Positions 33,929-42,536 of a DNA stretch of 64,000 bases are shown here, piece after piece. Numbering within the stretch: position 1 is the first letter of the stretch; every line of letters starts with the position of its first letter. The position numbers and the translations under genes are program-made. The notes under the pieces were generated by a model. That model did not search any database, had not been told where the DNA came from, and was given only the letters and a program-made list of their open reading frames with translations. The DNA comes from Neobacillus endophyticus (GTDB taxonomy: Bacteria > Bacillota > Bacilli > Bacillales > Cytobacillaceae). Location: positions 682,001-746,000 of the forward strand of contig NZ_JABRWH010000001.1 in NCBI RefSeq assembly GCF_013248975.1, written 5' to 3'.

Positions 33929-34723
33929 TTAGTTCAAAGTTCTTGCTTTTTTATATTTTACATCCCTTAACGTTAGATAAATCATAAATCCGAGGTCAAC
34001 TATAATAATGGCAATTGCTGACCATTGCCCACCAGTAAAATGATAATAGCGAGGGGAGTCTCCCCGAAAATACTCTAAAATGAATCGTTCAAAGAAATAG
34101 AGAAAAACGTAAAATGAGAGAATCCATCCTTTAACTAACCGTTGACCAGCAAATATAAGAATCATAAATAAGATACAGAAAAGAATCATATCTCCTTGGC
34201 TTTCCCAAACTTCAGCAGGCCACAATGGTTGGCTACCATAGTAATTGTAGGCATAAGAACCTTTTGGATACACAATACCAAAATTCCCTCCTGTGGGACT
34301 TCCAAAGGCATCTCCATTCATAAAACAAGCAATTCGGCCAATGCCTTGAGCCAAAATCATAGCCGGTGAAAGATAATCAGCAAATTCTAAAAAACTTATT
34401 TTATGATAACGTGAGTAAATAAATAATGTATCAATCCCTCCAGCAATCGCCCCTTCTACTGAAATACCTCCTGTCCAAATTTCAAGAATTTGGAGTGGGT
34501 GTTTCGAATATGTCGGCCATTGAAACACAAAGACATGCCAAATTCGAGCCCCAATTATTGCACCAACCACACCGTAAATAAGGAAGTTTTGTAAATGCTG
34601 ATAGTAAATGGTCTTTCTTGTTAAAGCCAGGCCAACACCAAAGCCGAGTAAAATAGCAAGAAGCGAGAGTACTGCATGTGTTTGAACCTCATAGCCAAAA
34701 AGGTTAAATAAATCCTTATGCAT
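33929..34723 (-). CDS. lgt: Prolipoprotein diacylglyceryl transferase
   Basis: This membrane enzyme of about 264 residues attaches diacylglycerol to the lipobox Cys of prelipoproteins. It has the Lgt signature GRIACFMNGDAFGSPTGGNFG and the conserved GGISVEGAIAGG, with about seven membrane segments. The start ATG 34723 (MHKDLFNLFGYEV) has GAAGGG upstream; a longer frame reaches 34747. It stands alone, not in the hprK-lgt operon usual for bacilli, so it may be a second copy. Confidence 0.93.
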   Translation of the reverse strand: MHKDLFNLFGYEVQTHAVLSLLAILLGFGVGLALTRKTIYYQHLQNFLIYGVVGAIIGARIWHVFVFQWPTYSKHPLQILEIWTGGISVEGAIAGGIDTLFIYSRYHKISFLEFADYLSPAMILAQGIGRIACFMNGDAFGSPTGGNFGIVYPKGSYAYNYYGSQPLWPAEVWESQGDMILFCILFMILIFAGQRLVKGWILSFYVFLYFFERFILEYFRGDSPRYYHFTGGQWSAIAIIIVDLGFMIYLTLRDVKYKKARTLN

Positions 34724-34997
34724 TGTTTTAATACATCCCTTCAACATATCTGTAAGTTATTTTTATTATTGATAGAAATAGTTAAACTCAAAAATTAGCA
34801 TTCAATTACTTTATTGATCGTATAAGGGGTTCACCTAAAGTGGACCCAGAAGTAAGAACTGGTAAAACGGAAATTTTGTTCGTACTTATGGAAAACATAA
34901 ATGAAGGGCGTTACTAAATGAAACGCCTTTGAATTAACTAAACACCAAATTCTTTTGTCTGGTACCTGTCATTATGACTTAGTTCTTTTTATAATTT
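34724..34997. other. Intergenic region with a hairpin
   Basis: AAGGGCGTT (34904-34912) pairs with AACGCCTTT (34922-34930). It may end transcription of the decayed MFS gene. Otherwise no feature is supported. Confidence 0.45.
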
Positions 34998-35435
34998 TCA
35001 AATGTAAGCAGAAGAGTGCAAAATGAACAAACTGCAATGACAAAATACGATGACTAAAAAGATTAAAATTAAATGACTAGGTCTTGAAGGTTCATATTCC
35101 TTTAAAAAGAGTTGATAAATAATTCCTCCAAGCGTAACCCCAAAACTTATGCCAATGGTCCTGGACATATTAAAACTCCTCCTGCAATCCTTAATTCATT
35201 TTTAGGGGCATTGCCCATGATACTACTATTATTCGGAGGAGTAAACATTTCAACGCCTAAACCAAGTAAGAAGAGACCGATACATGTGATGATATCGATT
35301 CCAGTTAAATCGATCACAGTTAACGCAAAAGAACCAAGTGTGGCCATCGACAGACCCAATAGCGGGGTAATGGATGCAGAAGATTCTATAAAAATTCATC
35401 TCCATGAAATAATTAACCCAAAACGAAAATTTCAA
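34998..35435 (-). pseudogene. Remnant of an MFS (DHA2-type) drug transporter, frameshifted
   Basis: The minus strand encodes a C-terminal MFS part (GLSMATLGSFALTVIDLTGI, GLFLLGLGVEMFTPPNNSSI, NELRIAGGVL). The same protein continues in the next frame as MSRTIGISFGVTLGGIIYQL and onward to a stop at 34998. One base is missing in a short A-run near 35170. Upstream of about 35360 the reading frame is also lost. Only about the last third of the transporter remains, so it cannot be functional. Confidence 0.8.
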
Positions 35436-35625
35436 GCAGCAAAAATCATTCGTATTTGCAGGTAATTCCTATTTTTTACGTTATCAAATATGGCAGCAAG
35501 AGTAAACTGCAACAAAATTATAGGGTATAAAAATTTGTTATATATATGGATTTAAATCAGTAACTTAACCGTCTATGGAGTAAGATCATGTTACGAGTTA
35601 AGGGATTGTTGTGGAGGTTGTTTCT

Positions 35626-35853
35626 TTGAATATTAAAAATTTGAAAATGTTTTGTTTAGTAGTAGATGAAGGGAGTAAAGCCAAGCGGAGAGATTATCCC
35701 AGCCAGCTGTAACCATCATTTAACCAATTGGAAAATTTATATAGGACATTATTATTTGATCGAACGGAGGGGAAAATGAAATTAACGGAAACAGGAAGAA
35801 TGTTATATCCTTTTGCAAAATCAATTGTCAATAACTTTAATCAATTTAGTTAA
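35626..35853 (+). pseudogene. Degenerate LysR-type regulator N-terminus
   Basis: A TTG start with GGAGG upstream opens with NIKNLKMFCLVVDEGS, the LysR helix-turn-helix start. The frame then breaks near 35690-35720. In another frame it resumes as NQLENLYRTLLFDRTEGKMK and LTETGRMLYPFAKSIVNN, and stops at 35851-35853. At least two indels separate the pieces and the ligand-binding domain is absent. It may once have controlled the neighbouring transporter. Confidence 0.75.
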
Positions 35854-35898
35854 CATTTTAAACAATTCCTTTTTCAATCGGGTTAGGTACAAAGAAAA

Positions 35899-35942
35899 AC
35901 TCCTGCCGAAGAAATAGTTAAAGCACTATCTTCGACAGGAGT
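35899..35942. terminator. Terminator-like hairpin after the LysR remnant
   Basis: ACTCCTGCCGAAGA (35899-35912) pairs with TCTTCGACAGGAGT (35929-35942) with one mismatch. AAAAA precedes it, which would give a T-run on the minus strand. Confidence 0.6.
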
Positions 35943-36042
35943 CATCAGCCTTAAGGCGGCAGTTAATGGCGAACTCCATCGCCCGAATTTCTTTAATGAC
36001 ATATTAACAAAAACTTTCTTTCTAATTTACAAAGTTGTTCAC

Positions 36043-36221
36043 ACATAAAATTCTTTGTCCATCATTTTTTCCTTCCTCCTTCCGCTCTAAGCCTTCTCCT
36101 ACTTGGTCTCCCGCCTTCTCTCCATCTTTTGGAATAGAAAAAAGTTTGTCCCGCTTTTTTCCCACTTTTGCTCAAACTTGTACCAAATTTTCTTGGTCTC
36201 AGACATAAAAAACTTTGTCCA
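36043..36221. repeat. Dispersed repeat, (A)CTTTGTCC type
   Basis: Three related stretches occur: ACATAAAATTCTTTGTCC (36043), AATAGAAAAAAGTTTGTCC (36133) and ACATAAAAAACTTTGTCC (36204). They lie at the start of the pyrimidine-rich region. Their role is unknown. Confidence 0.5.
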
Positions 36222-37050
36222 AAAATCCTGTATTTCTCCTGCATTTTCTCCAGTTTCCACCCTGCCTTTCTTATTTTCCTCCTGCATTTCCTCATTCCCC
36301 GCTCTTTTTCATACCTTTGGGGTTCTTACGAACCCCCTCTTGCTTTTCATTCAATCGCTGTTTAATCCAGCTTTTCTCTTGCTTTTCTTCCTTCCATTTC
36401 CTCACGCTTTTCCTCACTCTTTTTTCAGTCTTTTGGGTTCGTAAGAACCCTTCAAACATTCCACTCAAACGTTGTTATATCAAGGATTTCCCCTTCATTT
36501 CTTCCCGCATTTTTCCGCTCTGCTTTTTCCCGCTCTTTTCCATGCATTTGGGTTCGTAAGAACCCTTCGCACTTTTCATTCAAATTTTTTTATATCAGGA
36601 TTTTCTCCTTCTTTATTTCTGCTTTTTTATCCAAGCAAAAAGAATGAGATTCCTCTTCCCACCCTTTCTTCCTTGCTTTTCTTCCTGCCATTTTCCCGCC
36701 CTCTTTTCAGGCATTCGGGGTTCGTAAGAACCCCCTCATACTTTCATTCAAACGTTTCTATATCAGGATTATTTCCGTCTTTTCTTCATACCTTTTTTCC
36801 AGCCTTTTTCTCAATCTTTTTCAGGCTTTTGGGTTCGCAAGAACCCTTCAGTATGCTCATTCAAACGTTGTAATATCAAGGTTATTCCCTGTTTTTCTTC
36901 CTCCTTTTCCCGCTCATTTTTTCATGCTTTTGGGGTTCATAAGAACCCTTCACACTTTTCATTCAACCGTTGATAGGACAAGGTTCTCTCCTATTTTTTC
37001 TCACTTTCATTCATACAAAAAAGGGTGGGATTCCTGTTTCCACCCTTTTC
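36062..37050. other. Non-coding pyrimidine-rich region with palindrome array
   Basis: About 1 kb in which the plus strand is dominated by C and T (TTCCTTCCTCC-like runs) and the minus strand by A and G. Open frames here are low-complexity by-products of the composition and lack ribosome sites. It contains six palindromes. Two related segments, near 36631-36670 and 37014-37045, each have an AAAAAG(A/G)(A/G)TG start and a CCACCCTTT end. The nature of the region is unknown. Confidence 0.65.
36319..36948. repeat. Array of six GGGTTCGTAAGAACCC-type palindromes in roughly 115-bp units
   Basis: Palindromes occur at 36319-36336 (GGGGTTCTTACGAACCCC), 36435-36450, 36550-36565, 36717-36734, 36831-36846 (CGCAA centre) and 36933-36948 (CATAA centre). 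Each is followed by a similar segment of the type CATTCAAACGTTGTAATATC and then a C/T-rich filler. Spacings are 116, 115, 167, 114 and 102 bases. The long gap holds an insertion that recurs near 37014. This is a degenerate tandem repeat, not a CRISPR array. Confidence 0.85.
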
Positions 37051-37059
37051 CCCTTCTAT

Positions 37060-37090
37060 TTATTCACATATTATCCACATATTATCAACA
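37060..37090 (+). promoter_or_regulatory. Three DnaA-box-like 9-mers phased at 11 bp
   Basis: TTATTCACA (37060-37068), TTATCCACA (37071-37079) and TTATCAACA (37082-37090) are in the same orientation, each separated by two bases. The first two match the DnaA consensus TTATNCACA exactly and the third has one change. They follow the palindrome array directly. Confidence 0.7.
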
Positions 37091-37256
37091 GGAATATTAG
37101 AACTTTAATTGATTACTCTATAGGTTTGTTTGGTGATTCTGGTGTTTATTTTGGATTACATTGGCTTTTATTCCTGCTTTTTTTCATGTTAAAAAGACCG
37201 AAGGGCTATCAGGCTTTCACCCGATATTCCTTCAGTCTTGACCATACTTTTTTATT

Positions 37257-37296
37257 TAAGGACATGGTTTATTGTGTAAGGACAATGATTTTTAGA
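37257..37296 (+). repeat. Candidate left-end transposase-binding repeats of the Tn7-like element
   Basis: TAAGGACA occurs at 37257 and 37277, exactly 20 bases apart. The second lies in TGTGTAAGGACAATGATTTT, which resembles the TGTG-xxxx-GACA layout of Tn7 ends. It shares GACANTGATTTT with a right-side repeat near 46640. Terminus and target duplication are not established. Confidence 0.35.
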
Positions 37297-37328
37297 TGTG
37301 TACAAAGAAAAGAAAAAAGGAATAAGGA

Positions 37329-38135
37329 TTAAAGGTAATTTACTAAATCTGTACTTCGATATTCTTTTCGTAAATCTTCCCATTCTGTAAACAAGTCAAT
37401 TACCCACTTTTCAGCATAATCAATTCTCAAAAAATTCATCGCCGTAACTAAAACTCTTATAGCAACTTCAATGACATAATTTAAAATCTCACATTCTCTT
37501 TGTGGTTGATGTTGCATGTTACCAAAATTAAAACTATCTTGACCATTCATAGCCCCGTATGATATGTACGTAGTTGGATTATAATGCACGTAACTATTGA
37601 ACTTTTTATAGATTCCATTATAAATATCCAGATTATTAGTTTTCTTAGCAAATCTATAGATATTTTTAAATAAAATAATGTCATTTTCTTCTACCTTATT
37701 GACTGCCTTCTTTATTTCATTTAGCATTCTTTTATCAGCTTGCCCCTGAAAAACTATTTTATATCCCACTTTATTATTCAACATTTGTTTTAGCTGATAT
37801 TTGTTTAGTAAATCATAACTACGAATTACTTCCTCTTTCTGTATTGAATTAGTTACATAACATAAATGAAAATAACTTTCTATTAAAGTTCTAACCAGTG
37901 GTATTGCTTCAACATAACCATTTTTTAAATCTTCATCATCAAGATTCACTAATATCTTAATCGCTTTATAATTTCTTTTACATTTTAGATAAGTATGATA
38001 AAAGTATTGTCTTAAAGATTCTTCTACGTTTTCCTTAAATTCTTTAAGATTCTCTAAATAATAAAATACCTCAAACAATTCATCAGAATATACATTAAGT
38101 TTATCCAATAAATTATAAACAGCAGTATCCGACAT
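37329..38135 (-). CDS. DUF5677-like protein
   Basis: This 268-residue cytoplasmic, mainly helical protein carries AIPLVRTLIESYFHLCYVTN, which resembles the core of DUF5677/HEPN-like proteins. A second conserved-looking part is KKFNSYVHYNPTTYISYG. GGAGGAGGGG lies before the ATG. It sits at the far end of the Tn7-like element, downstream of tniQ, and is a candidate cargo gene. Members of this broad group are common on mobile elements. No activity can be assigned from the sequence. Confidence 0.7.
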   Translation of the reverse strand: MSDTAVYNLLDKLNVYSDELFEVFYYLENLKEFKENVEESLRQYFYHTYLKCKRNYKAIKILVNLDDEDLKNGYVEAIPLVRTLIESYFHLCYVTNSIQKEEVIRSYDLLNKYQLKQMLNNKVGYKIVFQGQADKRMLNEIKKAVNKVEENDIILFKNIYRFAKKTNNLDIYNGIYKKFNSYVHYNPTTYISYGAMNGQDSFNFGNMQHQPQRECEILNYVIEVAIRVLVTAMNFLRIDYAEKWVIDLFTEWEDLRKEYRSTDLVNYL

Positions 38136-38429
38136 TTTTCCCCTCCTCCAACATTCAGGAATAATAGTATCTTATGACTTTATTTAGGATATAGATATTC
38201 AATAGAAAAACATGCCATCTCTAATAATCAATCTTTTACAAAATGGTATAATTCAAGAAAAGAAAAAGCAAATTATGGTTTCTAAGTAGTTCAGTTTTGA
38301 AGTAGAAAATCTAAAATATTTACTAAATTCGCAAGGTAAATAAACGATAAAAAGGCATTAAAATTAACCTTGAAAAACTCTTGGAAAAAATCCAAGTGTT
38401 TTGTTGTTCTAAAGGAATAGCAACTTTTC
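38136..38429. other. Intergenic, with terminator at 38371-38396
   Basis: AAAACTCTTGGA pairs with TCCAAGTGTTTT (one mismatch) and acts as the likely terminator of the minus-strand lipoprotein gene. Nothing else is supported. Confidence 0.6.
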
Positions 38430-38891
38430 TTATTTAATGTCATTAATTAATTTTCCATCTTCTTTTTTGTCTAACAAATTAATACTATCATTGGTTATTT
38501 CATACTTCCAACTACTCATAGCCTTTGTTCCATTAACTGTGATATTGTAATTCTTTGATAGTGTGACGATATAATTGTTGCCTTCTTTTTCAGCCCGAAT
38601 TGACATATCTAACTTGGTGGTGTTTCCTTTTTTTCCTCCAATCTGAATCGTCTTTGAAATGGTGTCACCACTTTTCAGCGTTGTTGGAAATTTAATATCT
38701 GTCGTATCTGTTTCTGTGCTGTTGTATTTGTCTATGGCTTTTTTTACTGCACTTCCTAATGATAATTCATTAATTTTTTTGCTGTTTGCACTTTGATTGT
38801 TTGCAGAAACGTGGTTGCCTTTATTTAAACTACATCCAAAAAGAGAAAGACAAAGCAACAAAACCGCACTTAATAATAATATATTTTTCAT
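38430..38891 (-). CDS. Small lipoprotein of unknown function
   Basis: This 153-residue product begins MKNILLLSAVLLLCLSLFGC, a lipoprotein signal with lipobox LFGC, so it should be anchored to the outer membrane face. The mature part is Ser/Lys/Thr-rich and predicted mainly beta, with IQIGGKKGNTTKLDMSIRAE. AGGAGGG lies upstream of the ATG. It is a candidate cargo gene of the Tn7-like element. No named family was recognised. Confidence 0.75.
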   Translation of the reverse strand: MKNILLLSAVLLLCLSLFGCSLNKGNHVSANNQSANSKKINELSLGSAVKKAIDKYNSTETDTTDIKFPTTLKSGDTISKTIQIGGKKGNTTKLDMSIRAEKEGNNYIVTLSKNYNITVNGTKAMSSWKYEITNDSINLLDKKEDGKLINDIK

Positions 38892-39109
38892 AAAAAGCCC
38901 TCCTGATATTTAAGCTACTCCCTTATTTGACGAATGAAGGAAACTATAGTTTCAATATCGTTCAAACGTACAATTAACTTTTAATATTCATTACAAAGAA
39001 GGCGAATACCCTAAACCGAAACTACCATAAATGGGTTAGCCTCGGAAACTTCCCTCTTCTCCTTAAAAAAACAAGCAAATCCTACAAAATATATTCCGAA
39101 AACTTATAC

Positions 39110-40957
39110 TCATTTTCTGTTTCTACGGATATCATTTAATACTTCCAGCCATTTCTCCCCATATGGTAATCCAGCCATTCTTATAATCTTCCAATCTGGT
39201 AATACTTCTTCTTGTGTTTCCATTGTATCTATCACGTATTCAACTCTTCTTTTTTGAAAGTCACTTACTGATTCCAAATGTTTTTTCAAGTAGAGCTTTG
39301 TTCTGGGGAGTTTGTACAACTTCTTCTCTAAAAGGGCTTCCCTTTTTATCAACGAACCTACCTTAGCAACCGTAATGCGGACAGGTTTTTGGTCTCTATT
39401 CAACAATTGATTTACAGCACTAACAACTTCATCTAAAATTTCGTTATCCCGCTTATTCCAATCAACTCTCTTCTTTTTCGATGGCTGATTTAATATTGGA
39501 CTCTTCATTCTAAGCCATTCACGATTTGCTCTATATAACCGCATATATAATGCTTTATTTGCCATTCTTAGTTGCTTAACTGACATATTGGGATTTTCCT
39601 TTATCAAACCTTTCCAGTCCTTTTGGTCAACAGATAATTCAGTTTCATCAACCACAATCTTTTCATTATAATCATTAGATAGAAAGTGTTTAATTGTTTT
39701 AGGGTCAGCCCCCATCTTTCGTGAAAGCTCTCGTAAACTTATATCCAGTTGAGATTGCTCCTTTAATTTCGCTTCCCAAATTGAACCATAAGATTTTACT
39801 CTTGTCTTACTGTAACGGTCCATCTCTGATTTATCTGGTCCTCTCCTTGTATATGTAAAATTACAGTGTGGACACATAAATGTTCCAATCGGACTCTTCG
39901 TATTATCGGAAAGGGTTAAATCCATGCTGTTAATCACATTTTGTTTATATGAATTACACACTGGATTTAAACATGGCCAAGGGGGAAATACAAATGGAGA
40001 ACCTATTTCTTCATTGAACGTTTCTTCCACCGATATATCTAATGCGGACATTATCAACAAATGACGTATAGGGTGAAATGAATTCTTATGCTTTTGCACA
40101 ATCATAGATAACCAGTCTCCTTTACCAGTTAAAGAACTATGAAATATATCCAAAACGGAGCGTTCATATTTTCCAAGAAAGAATTCTCGCCAATCATCTT
40201 GTTTTACTCGTTTACTGTAATAAGCCAGTCCTTTTGCAATTAGAGCATATGTATATTTCTCCCTAAACCATTGCAACTCTTTATTTTCAAATTTTTTATT
40301 TATAAGATTGATAACTAAGGGAGTCAGTTCTTTTAGATGTGCAATATAATTTTCTCTTACTTTATTTGAGATATTATTTAAAACATTTGATTCTTCACTT
40401 GCAACGCAATTCTTATTTGTAGGAAACTCAAACCTATGTTTCCCTCCGCCACTTGTTAAAACAGAACTATTATATAAAGGAGTATAATGCTCCAAGCAAC
40501 ATTCAATTCCGCTAATCTGATGCAGTCTGTGGAAGTATGGCTCTCCGTATTTTGCCATATCAATTTCATAACAGTGTTTACAGAACCTAAGAAATTTAAT
40601 TTGAGGAATACCACTTGCACTAATTCCAGCCCTTACATAAATATCTTTTCCATCATTACTCAACATAGACTGATAGATTTCTTCTGCCTGTCTTAGAGGT
40701 AAAAATGCAGAATAAAAGGGATACAATGTATGATTGATAATAAATTGTTCCGCATTATAATTTGCAAATGGAGGCATATTTGCAATTAATGCATTAATGC
40801 CAGAGGGTAAGAAAGCCGAAGCTGTTATACTTCGACTCGAAAATAAATCCTTTATTGTAGCTTTTTCGTAAACATTTCCGCTTCTCTTATGAAATCTGGC
40901 ACAAATACTATAAAACAGTTCGTCTGGGTAAGGAGTATTAAAGAATAGGAGACTCAA
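39110..40957 (-). CDS. tnsD: TniQ/TnsD-type target-site selector of a Tn7-like transposon
   Basis: This 615-residue protein has an N-terminal TniQ domain (TPYPDELFYSICARFHKRSG). Two zinc-binding parts follow: CKHCYEIDMAKYG with a later ECCLEHY, and CLNPVCNSY with MCPHCNFTYTRRG. A long C-terminal helical region with HTH-like SLRELSRKMGADPKTIKHFL completes it. TnsD proteins of this size bind a specific attachment site and recruit TnsC. Start TTG 40957 follows AAGGAG and comes directly after the tnsC stop. It is the only TniQ protein in the element. Confidence 0.88.
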   Translation of the reverse strand: MSLLFFNTPYPDELFYSICARFHKRSGNVYEKATIKDLFSSRSITASAFLPSGINALIANMPPFANYNAEQFIINHTLYPFYSAFLPLRQAEEIYQSMLSNDGKDIYVRAGISASGIPQIKFLRFCKHCYEIDMAKYGEPYFHRLHQISGIECCLEHYTPLYNSSVLTSGGGKHRFEFPTNKNCVASEESNVLNNISNKVRENYIAHLKELTPLVINLINKKFENKELQWFREKYTYALIAKGLAYYSKRVKQDDWREFFLGKYERSVLDIFHSSLTGKGDWLSMIVQKHKNSFHPIRHLLIMSALDISVEETFNEEIGSPFVFPPWPCLNPVCNSYKQNVINSMDLTLSDNTKSPIGTFMCPHCNFTYTRRGPDKSEMDRYSKTRVKSYGSIWEAKLKEQSQLDISLRELSRKMGADPKTIKHFLSNDYNEKIVVDETELSVDQKDWKGLIKENPNMSVKQLRMANKALYMRLYRANREWLRMKSPILNQPSKKKRVDWNKRDNEILDEVVSAVNQLLNRDQKPVRITVAKVGSLIKREALLEKKLYKLPRTKLYLKKHLESVSDFQKRRVEYVIDTMETQEEVLPDWKIIRMAGLPYGEKWLEVLNDIRRNRK

Positions 40958-40958
40958 T

Positions 40959-42536
40959 TTACACAACTCCTTCCAAGGATTTGATAATACCAGCTCGTTT
41001 CAAGGATTGATATGCAGATAGACCTTGTTCTTTCCCCTCTTTTACAATTGTTAGCAAATTAGGGCTTGATTCTTTTTTTAGCTCCTGTGTATTTTCCTGC
41101 ACTTTAATTAAAGAATATTGATAAGCTAACTTTGCCAACTCATTAACATCTTGAACAGTTTTCTCTTTAAGAACAGATTTAACCATTTGTTTCGCTGTTT
41201 CTTTTGACAAACCTAACAAATTTAGACGAAATACCGCCTCCTCCTGCAACTGTTCCTTAGATACTGTATTGTTTATTGCCTTCGTTGCATTAATAAAACT
41301 ATTTTTCCCTAATTCTATCCGCTCTCTTTCTATTGCGGTTTCATAAGGAAAGTATATGTCTTCATATTTTGCAATTTCGTGAATATCCCCACTACGTAAA
41401 GCCCTTAGCATGGGTTGAACAAGTTTTAAGTTTTCACTTGCAACCTGGGATATAAGTCTTGGTGAAAGTTCCTCTCTTCCTGTTGCGATACTACGGGTTT
41501 GTGCCAAGGCATATGTTTTTAAACAGATATCGAGGATGCCCTGACTACTTTCATAGAGAACGTCAACAAACTCGTCAGTTAAATCCACTGGTTTCCTAAC
41601 CCATTGATAATTCCACAATGTTTCAATAAATAAACGCCAATAGGCATCATTCTCCATGCGATTGAAAATCATATCGCTCTGTCCGCTCCTCCTTGCTTGA
41701 CGAAATTCTCTTTGTAAAACATTCATGGCAGACGGAGTGCCTATAAGACATATTGGAATTGACAGGATATTGCTTAAAGTGACAAAGAAATTTAGCATTA
41801 GCTTAGCCCCGACTCCTTTTAGACTAAGATGTTGAACTTCATCGATGCACAAAAAACCCAAGTTTATCCCCCGACATACAGTAGTCATAATAGGCATGAG
41901 AGTATTCACAGATAACTTATTTGACCTCCCAAATTTATTAAAATAATCTGTTCCTAAAATGTTGTCTATAGAAATAAAAAATTGATTTACAAGCCCTTTA
42001 ACAGAACCATCATGGGGACAATTTAATTGTAACCAAACTAACTGAGTAGATGAAAAGGGATTCCCTCTATAATCAGAATGAATCAGCACCTGTGGATAAC
42101 AACAGTTTAGTATCCTTGTGATAGAAGATGACTTTCCAGCTCCAGGGATGCCTATACAGCTCATACTTTTAGGTGAGGTATCATTAATCCATATATCATT
42201 TTGAATATCAGGTAATTTTTCGGAAAAACTTCTTGCATATTCAGGCTTCATTGGATTTCTCCCAACATATCCTTGTCGGATAAGCGTTCCTATTTTGTCA
42301 TTCAATATCAGATGATTAGGAAATACCTGGAATATATTGAATAGACGTTGGATTAAATGAAAACGGTGATGGCTCTCCATTTCTCTTTCCGATACATCAA
42401 ACATAGGGTAGTAACTCAATTTACCAATTACTTCTTCCTTGGAATAGATTGGGGGCAACGCTTCGATTAGGGGATTGCCTTTGTATTCTTCTATCACCTG
42501 CTCACTATAATTTGCATGGATAAATGAACTATTCAT
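40959..42536 (-). CDS. tnsC: TnsC/TniB AAA+ ATPase of a Tn7-like transposon
   Basis: The 525-residue regulator links target selection to the transposase. Walker A is CIGIPGAGKSSSITR (about residue 127) and Walker B is LGFLCIDEVQHLSL (about residue 228). The sensor region ICLIGTPSAMNVLQREF and the downstream ARRSGQSDMIFNRM are TniB/TnsC-like. A C-terminal tail of about 170 residues probably contacts TnsA/TnsB. Its ATG overlaps the tnsB stop by 8 bases. Confidence 0.92.
   Translation of the reverse strand: MNSSFIHANYSEQVIEEYKGNPLIEALPPIYSKEEVIGKLSYYPMFDVSEREMESHHRFHLIQRLFNIFQVFPNHLILNDKIGTLIRQGYVGRNPMKPEYARSFSEKLPDIQNDIWINDTSPKSMSCIGIPGAGKSSSITRILNCCYPQVLIHSDYRGNPFSSTQLVWLQLNCPHDGSVKGLVNQFFISIDNILGTDYFNKFGRSNKLSVNTLMPIMTTVCRGINLGFLCIDEVQHLSLKGVGAKLMLNFFVTLSNILSIPICLIGTPSAMNVLQREFRQARRSGQSDMIFNRMENDAYWRLFIETLWNYQWVRKPVDLTDEFVDVLYESSQGILDICLKTYALAQTRSIATGREELSPRLISQVASENLKLVQPMLRALRSGDIHEIAKYEDIYFPYETAIERERIELGKNSFINATKAINNTVSKEQLQEEAVFRLNLLGLSKETAKQMVKSVLKEKTVQDVNELAKLAYQYSLIKVQENTQELKKESSPNLLTIVKEGKEQGLSAYQSLKRAGIIKSLEGVV

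Noticed and set aside
35112..35465. Plus-strand 117-codon frame.
   Set aside because: It lies opposite the readable MFS transporter remnant on the minus strand and has no features of its own.
36046..36060. Start of the transposon left end at the CTTTGTCC repeats.
   Set aside because: The repeats are spaced 70-90 bases apart and do not resemble the motifs near the tnsA side. The GGACAATGATTTTT repeats near 37280 match better.
36062..36873. Several overlapping open frames of 60-133 codons in the pyrimidine-rich region.
   Set aside because: They are Phe/Leu/Ser/Pro low-complexity products of the C/T bias, occur in all three frames together and have no ribosome sites.
36319..36948. CRISPR array.
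   Set aside because: The repeated core is a 16-base palindrome and the intervals are 100-170 bases of related, not unique, sequence. No cas genes are present.
36319..36948. LexA (SOS) operators.
   Set aside because: The Bacillus LexA box is CGAAC-N4-GTTCG. Here the half-sites are in the opposite order (GGTTC-N4-GAACC), and no SOS genes follow.
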